This document shows positions 1-8,527 of a DNA stretch of 64,000 bases, in pieces (positions within the stretch are counted from its first letter, which is position 1; each line of letters starts with the position of its first letter). Source of the DNA: Pseudomonas sp. PICF141. GTDB taxonomy: Bacteria > Pseudomonadota > Gammaproteobacteria > Pseudomonadales > Pseudomonadaceae. The notes under the pieces were generated by a model that saw only the letters and a list, made by a program, of their open reading frames with translations, was not told the DNA's origin and did not search any database. The DNA is taken from assembly GCF_002286815.1 (NCBI RefSeq), contig NZ_MUNM01000050.1, positions 62,001 to 126,000 on the forward strand. The letters are read 5' to 3'. The translations under genes and the position numbers were made by a program.

Positions 1-992
1 TCGTCCGGCGCTCGTTCCAGGGTGCCACCGCGCAATACCAGTTGCAGTTCTTCATCCAGCTCGGGACGCTCAAGCGCCGTGCCCAAACCTTGGCCGAGAC
101 GATCAGTGTTCCAGCCTAACTGACGCTGAGCCACCGGATTGAGGTGCTCGAGATGACCTTGGCGATCGATGATCAGCAAACCGTCGTCGATGCTGTCGAG
201 CACCGCTTGCAAGCGTTGCTGGCCGGCGAGCAGTTCGTCGATATTGGTAGCCTGGTGCTCACGCAAGGCCTCGGCCATGATGCCGAAACGCCGGGTCAGT
301 TGGTTCATCTCCACCGCCGAAGAAATCGGCAGGGTCACTTCAAAATTACCTTGGCCGATATTGTCAGCTGCTGCGGCCAAGGCCTCGATCGGAGCTCCGA
401 ACCGCCGGGCGATCGCATGAGCGGTAATGAAGCCGATGAACAGCACCGCCACCCCCACCAACCCAAGCAGGCCGGCAATTAACAGTGCTCGTTCCCGAGC
501 CTTGCGTTCGATCTCAGCGATGTCATCCAATGTGCGTTTTTGTTCAGCGATCAAACCGTTGCGCAACGCGTTGAATTTTTCCGTGAGATCCACGTCACCA
601 TTGACGACTTGGATGGGAACACTGGAAAGATCGAAGGACTGCAGCAGGTCCTGATAATCAGCCTTGGCCTTTTTGAAACCGTATTGGCCCCCCCTCCTGG
701 ACGGTTGGCGAGCAATGCCTTCGTCGAACAGTTCAAGGGAATGCTGCTTGGATGCCTCGAACGCCGCAGCATCCGGGTGCTCGTCGAGCATGATGATCAA
801 TTGATCACCCAGGGTCTGACGCAGCTTCAATCCCAGGTCCAGCGTGATGAAGTTGTCACGGATCAGGGCTTCCTGAGTCCCTGCCATCTGCATCACGCTG
901 ACCAGCCCGAGCAAGAGCCCCAGCAGTGCCACAGTAATCAGTGCGGAAATACTCAGAAACAGCCGGGTGCGCAACGTCATCGCCAGTTTCAT
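1..992 (-). CDS. kinB: KinB-type sensor histidine kinase, N-terminal part (gene runs off the window)
   Basis: This is the input and linker half of a membrane sensor kinase; the HisKA and ATPase domains lie beyond the window edge. The frame is open from ATG at 992 to base 1, about 330 residues. A first membrane helix is near residues 12-34, a periplasmic helical segment follows to about 165, a second helix is near 169-190, then a HAMP linker, and a PAS domain starts near 265 (motif LDSIDDGLLIID). The start lies 10 bases after the algB stop on the same strand, so the two form one operon. The algB-kinB pairing is characteristic of pseudomonads, where KinB is the partner kinase/phosphatase of AlgB in alginate and virulence control. 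The symbol rests on this context plus domain order. Confidence 0.88.
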   Translation of the reverse strand, partial: MKLAMTLRTRLFLSISALITVALLGLLLGLVSVMQMAGTQEALIRDNFITLDLGLKLRQTLGDQLIIMLDEHPDAAAFEASKQHSLELFDEGIARQPSRRGGQYGFKKAKADYQDLLQSFDLSSVPIQVVNGDVDLTEKFNALRNGLIAEQKRTLDDIAEIERKARERALLIAGLLGLVGVAVLFIGFITAHAIARRFGAPIEALAAAADNIGQGNFEVTLPISSAVEMNQLTRRFGIMAEALREHQATNIDELLAGQQRLQAVLDSIDDGLLIIDRQGHLEHLNPVAQRQLGWNTDRLGQGLGTALERPELDEELQLVLRGGTLERAPD

Positions 993-1002
993 CGGTTACC
1001 AC

Positions 1003-2349
1003 TCACAAGTTGTACTGCTTGCGTTTGCGGTACAGGGTCGAGGCATCGATACCCAAGGTTTTGGCCGCCTGATCCAGCGTGTCGGCAGTGGCGAGAACCG
1101 CGCCAATGTGAGCTTTCTCCAATTCATCCAGGCTCAGCGCAGCACCAATGCGCGGCGTGTGGTTGGTCGCAGTTTCGGCCATACCCAAGTGGCTGAGCTC
1201 TACCCGCTCCTGCGGACAAATAATGCTCGCGCGCTCCACCACGTTGCGCAGCTCGCGAATGTTGCCCGGCCAGCGATAGCTGAGCAGCGCTTCGCGCGCC
1301 TCGTCGCTGAAACACCGGGCTGGACGCGAGTATTCCTTGACGAAGCGCGCCAGAAAGCGATCAGCCAGGTTCAAAATATCTTCCCTGCGCTCGCGAAGCG
1401 GCGGCAGGTGCAAGGTGATGACGTTCAGACGATAGAGCAAGTCTTCACGAAAGCGACCATCGCGAACCATGTCTTCCAGATTGAGGTTCGTGGCGGCGAG
1501 GATCCGCACATCGGCGCGACGGGTCACCGGGTCGCCCACGCGCTCATATTCCTTGTCCTGAATGAAACGCAGCAATTTTGGCTGCAAGGTCAGGGGAAAA
1601 TCGCCTATCTCATCGAGAAACAATGTTCCGCCGTCGGCCTGGTTGACCCGGCCCAAGGTGCTTTCGCTGGCTCCGGTGAACGCCCCGCGGCTGTGGCCGA
1701 AAAGCTCGCTGTCCATCAATTCGGCAGTCAGGGACGGGCAATTGATGGTGACGCAGGATTTCTTCTGGCGTTTGCTCCAGCCGTGAATGGCCCGCGACAG
1801 TTCGCCTTTACCGGTACCGGACTCGCCCAGAATCAGGATATTGGCATCGGTACTGGCGACCTGGCGTGCGGTTTCGAGCACCACTTTCATCGCCGGACTG
1901 TGGGAATCCAGGCCCTCCTTGGGTTTACGCACTTCACCTTCGAGGGCTTCCAGGCGCGCCGAGAGTTGCCGTACTTCCAGCTGTTTGGCAGTGGCCAGAC
2001 GCAACTGATCAGGGCTGCAAGGTTTGACCAGATAGTCGGCGGCACCGGCCTGAATCGCATCCACGGCAGTGTCCACGGCCGAATGAGCAGTGACGATCAC
2101 CACCCGCATCCAGGGCGCCTGGATGCGCATCTGGGCCAGCACATCCAGGCCGTTATCTTCGCCCAGACGCAAATCCAGGAAGCACAAATCAAAAACCTGG
2201 CGCTGCAACAAGGCTTCAGCCTGAGCCGCGCTGGTCGCCGTAGCCACGCTATAGCCTTCATCTTCGAGGCAATAGCGAAAGGTTCGAAGGATGGCGGACT
2301 CGTCGTCCACCAGCAGAATGCGGCCTTGATGCTCAGTGGCTGATTCCAT
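1003..2349 (-). CDS. algB: Sigma-54-dependent response regulator AlgB
   Basis: This NtrC-family activator of alginate biosynthesis genes is 448 aa. The receiver domain occupies about residues 10-125 with phosphoacceptor Asp59 in CFLDLRLG. The AAA+ domain runs from about 148 to 380: Walker A GESGTGKG at 175-182, the sigma-54 contact loop GAFTGA at 222-227 and Walker B around 240-250. A Fis-type helix-turn-helix ends the protein (AAKTLGIDASTLYRKRK). The start at 2349 is chosen because AAAGGAG lies just upstream and MESATEHQGRILLVDDE matches known AlgB N-termini; a longer in-frame extension to 2436 has no such support. kinB follows after 10 bases. Confidence 0.96.
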   Translation of the reverse strand: MESATEHQGRILLVDDESAILRTFRYCLEDEGYSVATATSAAQAEALLQRQVFDLCFLDLRLGEDNGLDVLAQMRIQAPWMRVVIVTAHSAVDTAVDAIQAGAADYLVKPCSPDQLRLATAKQLEVRQLSARLEALEGEVRKPKEGLDSHSPAMKVVLETARQVASTDANILILGESGTGKGELSRAIHGWSKRQKKSCVTINCPSLTAELMDSELFGHSRGAFTGASESTLGRVNQADGGTLFLDEIGDFPLTLQPKLLRFIQDKEYERVGDPVTRRADVRILAATNLNLEDMVRDGRFREDLLYRLNVITLHLPPLRERREDILNLADRFLARFVKEYSRPARCFSDEAREALLSYRWPGNIRELRNVVERASIICPQERVELSHLGMAETATNHTPRIGAALSLDELEKAHIGAVLATADTLDQAAKTLGIDASTLYRKRKQYNL

Positions 2350-2779
2350 GTTCCTACGCTCCTTTAATTGTTGAAATTGGGTTAGGCCCGGAAAATCGGG
2401 CAAGTTGCATGATTCATTGTGGCCGATTTCAGCCAAGGCAGTAGGGCTACCGACTTCATAACAAGATAACCAGCTGATTTACCTGGCTTTTTATTAATGA
2501 ATCGTCCTTCGGCAATTGCCTGCGTCCCTTTCTGACATCCGCGCCCTTCCTTCAATTCCAAAAATATTGAAAGTTTTGGCGAGCCCATCGTGCATAACGC
2601 ACGGTCTGGAATGGGCCATCGTGCAGGATGCGTCCAAGCCCATTTTCAAAAGCCATTTAACCCATTGATTTAAATGGGATTAATCCTGAGGAAAAGGTGG
2701 CATGCAGGCTGCAGGTACCTGGGTAATCAGGGCATTTAAATCACTGCCCGCCAACCTACCCCGAGGGAGGAACTTCAGG
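2350..2779. other. Divergent intergenic region upstream of algB
   Basis: This 430-base gap separates algB (minus) from a small plus-strand gene and must hold the promoters for both. I see no convincing sigma-54 or sigma-70 hexamer pair. Visible structure: a short inverted repeat CCAAAA/TTTTGG at 2558-2579 and a direct repeat CCATCGTGCA near 2585 and 2617. Neither can be assigned a function. Confidence 0.4.
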
Positions 2780-3064
2780 ATGAATCGCCAAGGAGCCGCC
2801 CGATTGCGTATCTCGCCACTGCATATCCAGCAAGGTTTGCTTGCCCTGCTGGCCTTGTTGATCACCCTGATTGGCGGCCAGCAGTTCTTGCGCTGGGAAC
2901 AGAGCCAGCAGCCAGAGACGCCACACCTGTCGATTCCACACGCACCCCAAACCCATTTCAGCGCGGCCAGCAGCAACCTGGCTGACAGCGACTCGATGCG
3001 AATGATGGACGTCGACCAGGCCCGGCCTGTGGATGAGACGCCTCAGGAACGTTGGGTGTTTTAA
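2780..3064 (+). CDS. Small single-pass membrane protein, unknown function
   Basis: A 94-residue protein I do not recognise. Residues about 18-36 form a hydrophobic helix (LLALLALLITLIGG) after a basic N-terminus, so it is probably anchored in the inner membrane. The remaining 58 residues are polar, Ser/Pro-rich and acidic, and look extended and periplasmic. ATG 2780 is preferred to the upstream in-frame ATG at 2702 because GAGGGAGG lies about 10 bases before it. It sits between algB and a DUF1328 gene on the same strand, with an 81-base gap to the latter, so co-transcription is possible. Confidence 0.7.
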   Translation: MNRQGAARLRISPLHIQQGLLALLALLITLIGGQQFLRWEQSQQPETPHLSIPHAPQTHFSAASSNLADSDSMRMMDVDQARPVDETPQERWVF

Positions 3065-3100
3065 GCAAACGAACTTGGCGCGCTCAACGCGCCGGGATAA

Positions 3101-3310
<210 letters not shown>

Positions 3311-3359
3311 GCATGAGTATTTGATTGGCCGCCCTGCTGCTGGGTGCGAAGCCCATTAA

Positions 3360-3606
3360 AAAGAGCCGGACGGCTATTGAGTTTCGAAACACGAAAGAGG
3401 CCTCAGCGCCTTTTTCCACTGCGCTACCCGAGGACGGTAAGCGCATGACCAAGGGGCCGGGACGTTCTGACTGTTTCAGGGTCGGAGTGACCTACGGGTA
3501 CAGGGAGTACCCGCGCAAGGGCCGGGTCAGGCAAGCTGCGCCGCAAGTTCGTCGAGGCCGGAGCGGCTCGACGAACCTGCGGAGAGCTTCAACGTGCAAA
3601 ACGTTG
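3360..3606 (+). ncRNA. Candidate structured RNA with GGA-loop hairpins
   Basis: No convincing gene lies here, but several strong inverted repeats do. They are: AGCC/GGCT at 3364-3375 with loop GGAC; GGTC/GACC at 3480-3492 with loop GGAGT; CGGGTAC/GTACCCG at 3495-3513 with loop AGGGA; a long stem at 3533-3589 (AAGCT/AGCTT, CCGCA/TGCGG, GTTCGTCGA/TCGACGAAC) with apical GGAGC; and CAACGT/ACGTTG at 3590-3606. GGA in hairpin loops is the binding signature of CsrA/RsmA proteins. I see no GacA-type box (TGTAAG...CTTACA) upstream. It may be an sRNA, a 3' UTR structure or part of the gltP leader. A weak terminator-like AGGC/GCCT stem plus T-run lies at 3395-3413. Confidence 0.3.
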
Positions 3607-4064
3607 ATCTAGAGCATTCGGCTCATCTGTTCTTGGTGCATATTCCCCGCAAAACCGTTTCGCGGTGTTTCTTCGTGACCGTATATCGAGAAAGCTCCGA
3701 CTTTCCCGATAAGAGAATTCGCAGCCAAACGTAGGCTTTTTCCTAAATTTCCGCTTATTTAAAAACCTTCGCCCTGCGCTGAAATGGCCGGCACACGGCA
3801 CTTATGCCCGCCTGAATGTCGTATTCAAACCGGTTGGGACGCGGGTTTCAGTTGGAAAATCTCATGCCGATTCGGCATAGGGTAGGCGTTTACGGCATTA
3901 GACGGCGCTTCGCTGCATCGGAATAGTTGCGCCTTTTTCGCTGCCTGAGAGCTGTAATTGCTCGGTCGCGGGGACCTTATACGGGGGTCGATGCAAGATT
4001 TGTTCGCCATTGCGCGTTTCAGTTCATGCATCAGCCTGAGTCAAACGCAAGTAAGGGTAAAGAT
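3607..4064 (+). promoter_or_regulatory. Upstream region of gltP
   Basis: About 460 bases without a supported gene. An imperfect hairpin ATCG-GAAAG/CTTTC-CGAT lies near 3686-3711 and a small one GCCGATTCGGC near 3867. The region is more AT-rich near 3735-3765. The gltP promoter should be here, but I cannot place it with confidence. Confidence 0.35.
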
Positions 4065-5396
4065 ATGAAGAAGGCAAAGCTTAGCCTCGCCTGGCAGATC
4101 CTCATCGGTCTGGTTCTGGGGATAGCAATTGGTGCACTGCTCAACCATTTCAGTGCCGAAAAAGCCTGGTGGATCAGCAACGTACTGCAACCGGCAGGCG
4201 ATATCTTTATCCGTCTGATCAAGATGATCGTGATCCCGATCGTGATCTCCTCGCTGATCGTCGGCATTGCTGGCGTGGGTGACGCGAAGAAACTCGGTCG
4301 CATCGGTCTGAAGACCATCATTTACTTCGAGATCGTCACCACCATCGCCATTCTGGTCGGTCTGGTGCTGGCCAACGTGGTCCACCCGGGCAGCGGCATC
4401 GACATGAGCACCCTGGGGACGGTGGATATTTCCAAGTACCAGGCCACTGCCGCCGAAGTTCAGCATGAACATGCGTTCATCCAGACCATCCTCAACCTGA
4501 TCCCGTCGAACATTTTCGCGGCCATGGCCCGCGGCGAGATGCTGCCGATCATCTTCTTCTCCGTGTTGTTCGGTCTCGGTCTGTCGAGCCTGCAATCGGA
4601 CCTGCGCGAGCCGCTGGTGAAGATGTTCCAGGGCGTATCGGAAAGCATGTTCAAGGTCACCCACATGATCATGAACTACGCCCCGATCGGCGTGTTCGCA
4701 TTGATCGCGGTGACCGTGGCCAACTTCGGCTTCGCCTCTTTGCTGCCGCTGGCCAAACTGGTGGTTCTGGTTTACTTCGCCGTTGCCTTCTTCGCCTTCG
4801 TTGTATTGGGCCTGATCGCTCGCCTGTTCGGCTTCTCGGTGATCAAGCTGATGCGCATCTTCAAGGATGAGCTGGTGCTGGCCTACTCCACCGCCAGTTC
4901 CGAAACCGTGCTGCCGCGCGTGATCGAGAAGATGGAAGCCTACGGCGCGCCGAAAGCCATTTGCAGTTTCGTGGTGCCGACCGGCTACTCGTTCAACCTC
5001 GACGGTTCGACCCTGTACCAAAGCATCGCGGCGATTTTCATTGCCCAGCTGTACGGCATCGACCTGTCGATCAGCCAGCAATTGCTGCTGGTGCTGACGC
5101 TGATGGTCACCTCCAAAGGCATCGCCGGCGTACCGGGCGTGTCCTTCGTGGTATTGCTGGCCACCTTGGGCAGCGTCGGTATTCCATTGGAAGGCCTGGC
5201 GTTCATTGCCGGTGTCGACCGCATCATGGACATGGCCCGTACCGCGCTGAACGTGATCGGTAATGCCTTGGCCGTGCTGGTCATCGCACGTTGGGAAGGT
5301 ATGTACGACGACGCCAAGGGCGAGCGCTACTGGAACTCCCTGCCGCACTGGCGCAGCAAGGAAAAGCTGCCGGTTGGCGAAGTTTCCAGCAACTAA
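4065..5396 (+). CDS. gltP: Proton/glutamate (dicarboxylate) symporter GltP
   Basis: A DAACS-family secondary transporter of 443 residues that imports glutamate/aspartate with protons across the inner membrane. It has multiple hydrophobic helices and family signatures: the serine-rich stretch SSETVLPRV and the substrate-site motif TGYSFNLDGSTLY, then MARTALNVIGNA near the C-terminus. ATG 4065 (MKKAKLSLAWQIL) gives the usual family length; the frame stays open upstream to 3927, but that extension looks non-coding. A terminator at 5537-5566 ends the transcription unit. Confidence 0.93.
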   Translation: MKKAKLSLAWQILIGLVLGIAIGALLNHFSAEKAWWISNVLQPAGDIFIRLIKMIVIPIVISSLIVGIAGVGDAKKLGRIGLKTIIYFEIVTTIAILVGLVLANVVHPGSGIDMSTLGTVDISKYQATAAEVQHEHAFIQTILNLIPSNIFAAMARGEMLPIIFFSVLFGLGLSSLQSDLREPLVKMFQGVSESMFKVTHMIMNYAPIGVFALIAVTVANFGFASLLPLAKLVVLVYFAVAFFAFVVLGLIARLFGFSVIKLMRIFKDELVLAYSTASSETVLPRVIEKMEAYGAPKAICSFVVPTGYSFNLDGSTLYQSIAAIFIAQLYGIDLSISQQLLLVLTLMVTSKGIAGVPGVSFVVLLATLGSVGIPLEGLAFIAGVDRIMDMARTALNVIGNALAVLVIARWEGMYDDAKGERYWNSLPHWRSKEKLPVGEVSSN

Positions 5397-5420
5397 CGCA
5401 TAACCCTTTGTAGGGGCATG

Positions 5421-5520
5421 GCTATGTGGCGAGGGGGCTTGCCCCCGTTCGAGTGCGCAGCGCTCGCAAATGCGGGTCCGCTGCGCGGCCCAACGGGGGC
5501 AAGCCCCCTCGCCACATAGC
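5421..5520. repeat. REP doublet (REPIN), GGGGGCTTGCCCCC type
   Basis: Two 29-base arms, 5421-5449 and 5492-5520, are perfect reverse complements, and each arm carries the internal palindrome GGGGGCTTGCCCCC. The 42-base centre is unrelated sequence. This is the layout of Pseudomonas REPINs, non-autonomous elements mobilised by RAYT transposases. It lies between gltP and its terminator. Confidence 0.9.
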
Positions 5521-5536
5521 CCCCACAGGGACCACA

Positions 5537-5566
5537 GACAAACCCCGGAGAAATCCGGGGTTTGTC
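5537..5566 (+). terminator. Rho-independent terminator of gltP
   Basis: A perfect 12-base stem, GACAAACCCCGG paired with CCGGGGTTTGTC, with a 6-base loop, followed by GTTTCTGG. It lies 140 bases after gltP, beyond a REP doublet. Confidence 0.8.
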
Positions 5567-5617
5567 GTTTCTGGCTACCCCGCTATCATTCGCCGCATCT
5601 TCCGGGGGATTTGACTG

Positions 5618-6847
5618 ATGCTTAATGGCCTGTGGCTTGGCTTCTTCATCGTGGCGGCCGTATCGGCGCTCGCGCAATGGCTGATCGGCGGCAACGCCGG
5701 GATCTTTGCGGCGATGGTGGAGAGCATTTTCGCCATGGCCAAATTGTCGGTCGAAGTCATGGTCCTGCTGTTCGGCACCCTCACCCTCTGGTTGGGTTTT
5801 TTGCGGATCGCGGAAAAGGCCGGAATCGTCGAATGGCTGGCCAAGGCGTTGGGGCCGCTGTTCCTGCGCCTGATGCCGGAGGTGCCGCCCGGGCATCCGG
5901 CCATCGGCCTGATCACCCTCAACTTCGCCGCCAATGGCCTGGGCCTGGACAACGCCGCCACACCGATCGGCCTCAAAGCCATGAAGGCGTTGCAGGAGCT
6001 CAACCCCAGCGACACCATCGCCAGCAACGCGCAAATCCTCTTTCTGGTGCTCAACGCTTCGTCCCTGACTCTGCTGCCGGTGACAATCTTCATGTACCGC
6101 GCCCAGCAAGGCGCGCCCGATCCAACCCTGGTGTTCCTGCCCATCCTGCTGGCCACCAGCTGTTCGACCCTGGTGGGCTTGTTGTCGGTGGCGTTCATGC
6201 AACGTCTTCGGCTGTGGGACCCGGTGGTGCTCGCCTACTTCATTCCCGGTGCCTTGGCACTCGGTGCGTTCATGGCGTTGCTGGCGACGCTCTCGGCGAC
6301 CGCGCTGGCGAGCCTGTCATCGATCCTCGGCAACCTGACGCTGTTCGGGCTGATCATGCTGTTTCTGGTGATCGGCGCATTACGCAAAGTGAAGGTCTAC
6401 GAGACGTTCATCGAAGGCGCCAAAGAAGGCTTCGACGTGGCCAGGAACCTGCTGCCGTATCTGGTGGCGATGCTCTGCGCCGTGGGTGTGCTGCGAGCAT
6501 CCGGGGCACTGGATTTCGGTCTGGACGGGATTCGTCATCTGGTGGAATGGGCCGGTTGGGACACCCGCTTTGTCGACGCGCTGCCAACGGCCATGGTCAA
6601 ACCCTTCTCCGGCAGCGCCGCTCGGGCAATGCTGATCGAAACCATGAAAACCTCCGGAGTCGACAGCTTCCCGGCGCTGGTAGCGGCGACGGTTCAGGGC
6701 AGTACCGAAACGACCTTCTATGTGTTGGCGGTGTACTTCGGCGCGGTGGGCATACAGCGCGCGCGGCATGCGGTGGGGTGTGCGTTGCTGGCGGAATTGG
6801 CGGGTGTGCTGGGGGCCATCGGGGTTTGCTACTGGTTCTTCGGTTGA
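5618..6847 (+). CDS. Nucleoside-recognition (Gate) domain membrane protein, SpmA/SpmB-like fusion
   Basis: A 409-residue polytopic inner-membrane protein with two similar halves. Half one (about 40-190) has the Gate-domain pattern LGPLFLRLMPEVPPGHPAIG and NFAANGLGLDNAATPIGLKAM. Half two (about 260-400) has GAKEGFDVARNLLPYLVAM and KPFSGSAARAMLIE. Such an arrangement corresponds to a fusion of the Bacillus spore maturation proteins SpmA and SpmB, found in many non-sporulating bacteria. Its substrate in them is unknown. It is a single gene with a REP doublet downstream. Confidence 0.85.
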   Translation: MLNGLWLGFFIVAAVSALAQWLIGGNAGIFAAMVESIFAMAKLSVEVMVLLFGTLTLWLGFLRIAEKAGIVEWLAKALGPLFLRLMPEVPPGHPAIGLITLNFAANGLGLDNAATPIGLKAMKALQELNPSDTIASNAQILFLVLNASSLTLLPVTIFMYRAQQGAPDPTLVFLPILLATSCSTLVGLLSVAFMQRLRLWDPVVLAYFIPGALALGAFMALLATLSATALASLSSILGNLTLFGLIMLFLVIGALRKVKVYETFIEGAKEGFDVARNLLPYLVAMLCAVGVLRASGALDFGLDGIRHLVEWAGWDTRFVDALPTAMVKPFSGSAARAMLIETMKTSGVDSFPALVAATVQGSTETTFYVLAVYFGAVGIQRARHAVGCALLAELAGVLGAIGVCYWFFG

Positions 6848-6855
6848 CCGAAAAT

Positions 6856-6949
6856 CCTGTGGGAGCGGGCTTGCCCGCGATGGCGGTCTAACCGTTAACA
6901 GAAATGTTGAATGCTCCGGCCTCATCGCGGGCAAGCCCGCTCCCACAGG
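6856..6949. repeat. REP doublet, GCGGGCTTGCCCGC type
   Basis: Arms 6856-6882 and 6923-6949 (27 bases) are perfect inverted copies carrying the core GCGGGCTTGCCCGC. They fill the gap between two convergent genes and may also act as a bidirectional terminator-like structure. Confidence 0.88.
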
Positions 6950-6964
6950 GGTTCAGCGGTGGCC

Positions 6965-7591
6965 TCACGGCCTCAGCGGCGGCGCAACCTTCTGACCTTG
7001 CTCCACCGTCCAAGCCACCACCTGCGCCGTCAATTGATCGCTGGCCTGACCAAAACCGGTCACCACCGCCGGCACCTTCACATCGCTCAAAGGCTGACGC
7101 ACTTCAAAGCGTCGGCTGGCGAGGATTCGCTGGTCATACCCACGCACCAACAATGCATCCAGGCGCACGACCACGCTCGCCGCCGTGCCTTGGTACTCGG
7201 TCTGGAACGCTTGCAGGTTGCCGCCCAGTTCCAGGTCTGCCTGGAAATTACTGTCATCGGTGCTGAGCAACGGCACTCGACCGTCACGCTGGAAACCATC
7301 GAGCAGACGATTGCGCAACAGCACCGGTGCCGGATCGCTCCAGCGTGAAGCCTTGTAGCTGCTGATCAGATCACCCTGAGGGATTACGGCGATTTTCGGG
7401 TTGTTCAAGGCTTCGCTGGTTTGAGGCTTGGCCAGCCGCAACGACCAGCGCTGCGGCGTGCCGTGATGGGCCGATGCGTCGCGCTGTGCCGACGGCAGTC
7501 GATAGACATCGGACGGCTCGGTCTTGGGGAAAATCGAACAGGAAGCGACCAACGCAAAGCCGGCGAGGAGGGCGAGATGAGCCAGCTTCAT
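6965..7591 (-). CDS. PqiC-like auxiliary lipoprotein of an MCE transporter
   Basis: A 208-residue outer-membrane lipoprotein candidate of the ABC-transport auxiliary (DUF330/PqiC) family. The signal peptide ends in lipobox VASC around residues 15-18 (ALVASCSIF). The mature domain has PKTEPSDVYRLPSAQ, then RWSDPAPVLLRNRLLDGFQ, typical of the family. It is the last gene of a four-gene operon, overlapping the upstream MCE gene by 4 bases (ATGA). Its likely role is an outer-membrane partner for lipid passage between the two membranes. Confidence 0.85.
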   Translation of the reverse strand: MKLAHLALLAGFALVASCSIFPKTEPSDVYRLPSAQRDASAHHGTPQRWSLRLAKPQTSEALNNPKIAVIPQGDLISSYKASRWSDPAPVLLRNRLLDGFQRDGRVPLLSTDDSNFQADLELGGNLQAFQTEYQGTAASVVVRLDALLVRGYDQRILASRRFEVRQPLSDVKVPAVVTGFGQASDQLTAQVVAWTVEQGQKVAPPLRP

Positions 7592-8526
7592 GGTGTGAAC
7601 TCCTTGTTTTTGTCGCTGCCCAGCAGGTAACCGCTGGGGTTGGCCTCAAGCCGCTGGGAAATGGTCCGCAACGAACTCAAGGTATCGCGCAGCTCACGCA
7701 CCGCCGGCGCCAGGCCATTGAGGCCCTGCATGCCGCTGTTGAGGGAATCCTGATTGGCGGAGAGCAACGTGTTGATGGTCGCGCTGCTTTGTTCCAGGGA
7801 CTTCATGGCTTGCTCGGCACTGCCGAACATGTGCTTGCCCTGGTCGTTGAGCAGGCCGTTGGCGTTGCGCATCAACGCGGTGGTCTGTTCCAGGGTGGCG
7901 CTGGCCTGCTTGCCAACCGAAGCCAGTTGCTGCATCGCCTGACGAATATCGCCGCGCTGATCGGCAATGGTGCCGGTGGTTTGCTCCAAGTGCTCCAGGG
8001 TGCTGCTGATACGCGCGACGTTCTGCGAGGAAAACAACTGATTGGCGTTGTGCATCAACACGTTCACGCCCGCCATCAGATCGTTGCTGTCATTCATCAA
8101 CCGGGCAATGGGCGAGGGCGATGCAACGATTGTCGGCAAATTGCCGTCCTTACCCTTGAGCGTCGGACTTTGTGGCGTGCCGCCGCTGAGCTGGATGATC
8201 GAGGTCCCGGTGATCCCGGTCAGCGCCAGCTTGGCCTGAGTGTCTTCTTTGATCGGAGTCTCTCCGCCCAGGCGAATCCGCGCCAAAACCCGGCGCGGAT
8301 CGTTCGGGTCCAGACGCAGCATCACCACGTCGCCGACCTTGATCCCGCTGTACTGCACGGCGCTGCCCTTGGACAGGCCGCTGACTGCCTCGTTGAAGAC
8401 GATTTCGTAATCCTTGAATTCGGTATCGACGCTGGATTTGGCCAGCCACAGACCGAAGAGCAGGGAGCCTGCCACCACTATGACGGTGAACAGGCCAATC
8501 AATACGTGATGCGCTCGGGTTTCCAT
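7588..8526 (-). CDS. MlaD-family MCE-domain protein
   Basis: A 312-residue periplasmic, membrane-anchored lipid-binding component. One N-terminal helix (about 8-28, VLIGLFTVIVVAGSLLFGLWLA) is followed by a single MCE domain (about 40-120) with GLSKGSAVQYSGIKVGDV and GITGTSIIQLSGG. A long helical tail (about 150-300) probably forms the hexameric coiled channel known for this family. The start is one base after the ATPase stop. The longer tail makes it unlike the short MlaD of the classic Mla system. Confidence 0.9.
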   Translation of the reverse strand: METRAHHVLIGLFTVIVVAGSLLFGLWLAKSSVDTEFKDYEIVFNEAVSGLSKGSAVQYSGIKVGDVVMLRLDPNDPRRVLARIRLGGETPIKEDTQAKLALTGITGTSIIQLSGGTPQSPTLKGKDGNLPTIVASPSPIARLMNDSNDLMAGVNVLMHNANQLFSSQNVARISSTLEHLEQTTGTIADQRGDIRQAMQQLASVGKQASATLEQTTALMRNANGLLNDQGKHMFGSAEQAMKSLEQSSATINTLLSANQDSLNSGMQGLNGLAPAVRELRDTLSSLRTISQRLEANPSGYLLGSDKNKEFTP

Positions 8527-8527
8527 G

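Noticed and set aside
3325..3612. A 95-codon frame overlapping the hairpin cluster
   Set aside because: Arg/Lys-rich low-complexity product with no domain, no good ribosome site and strong inverted repeats through it. RNA structure explains the region better.
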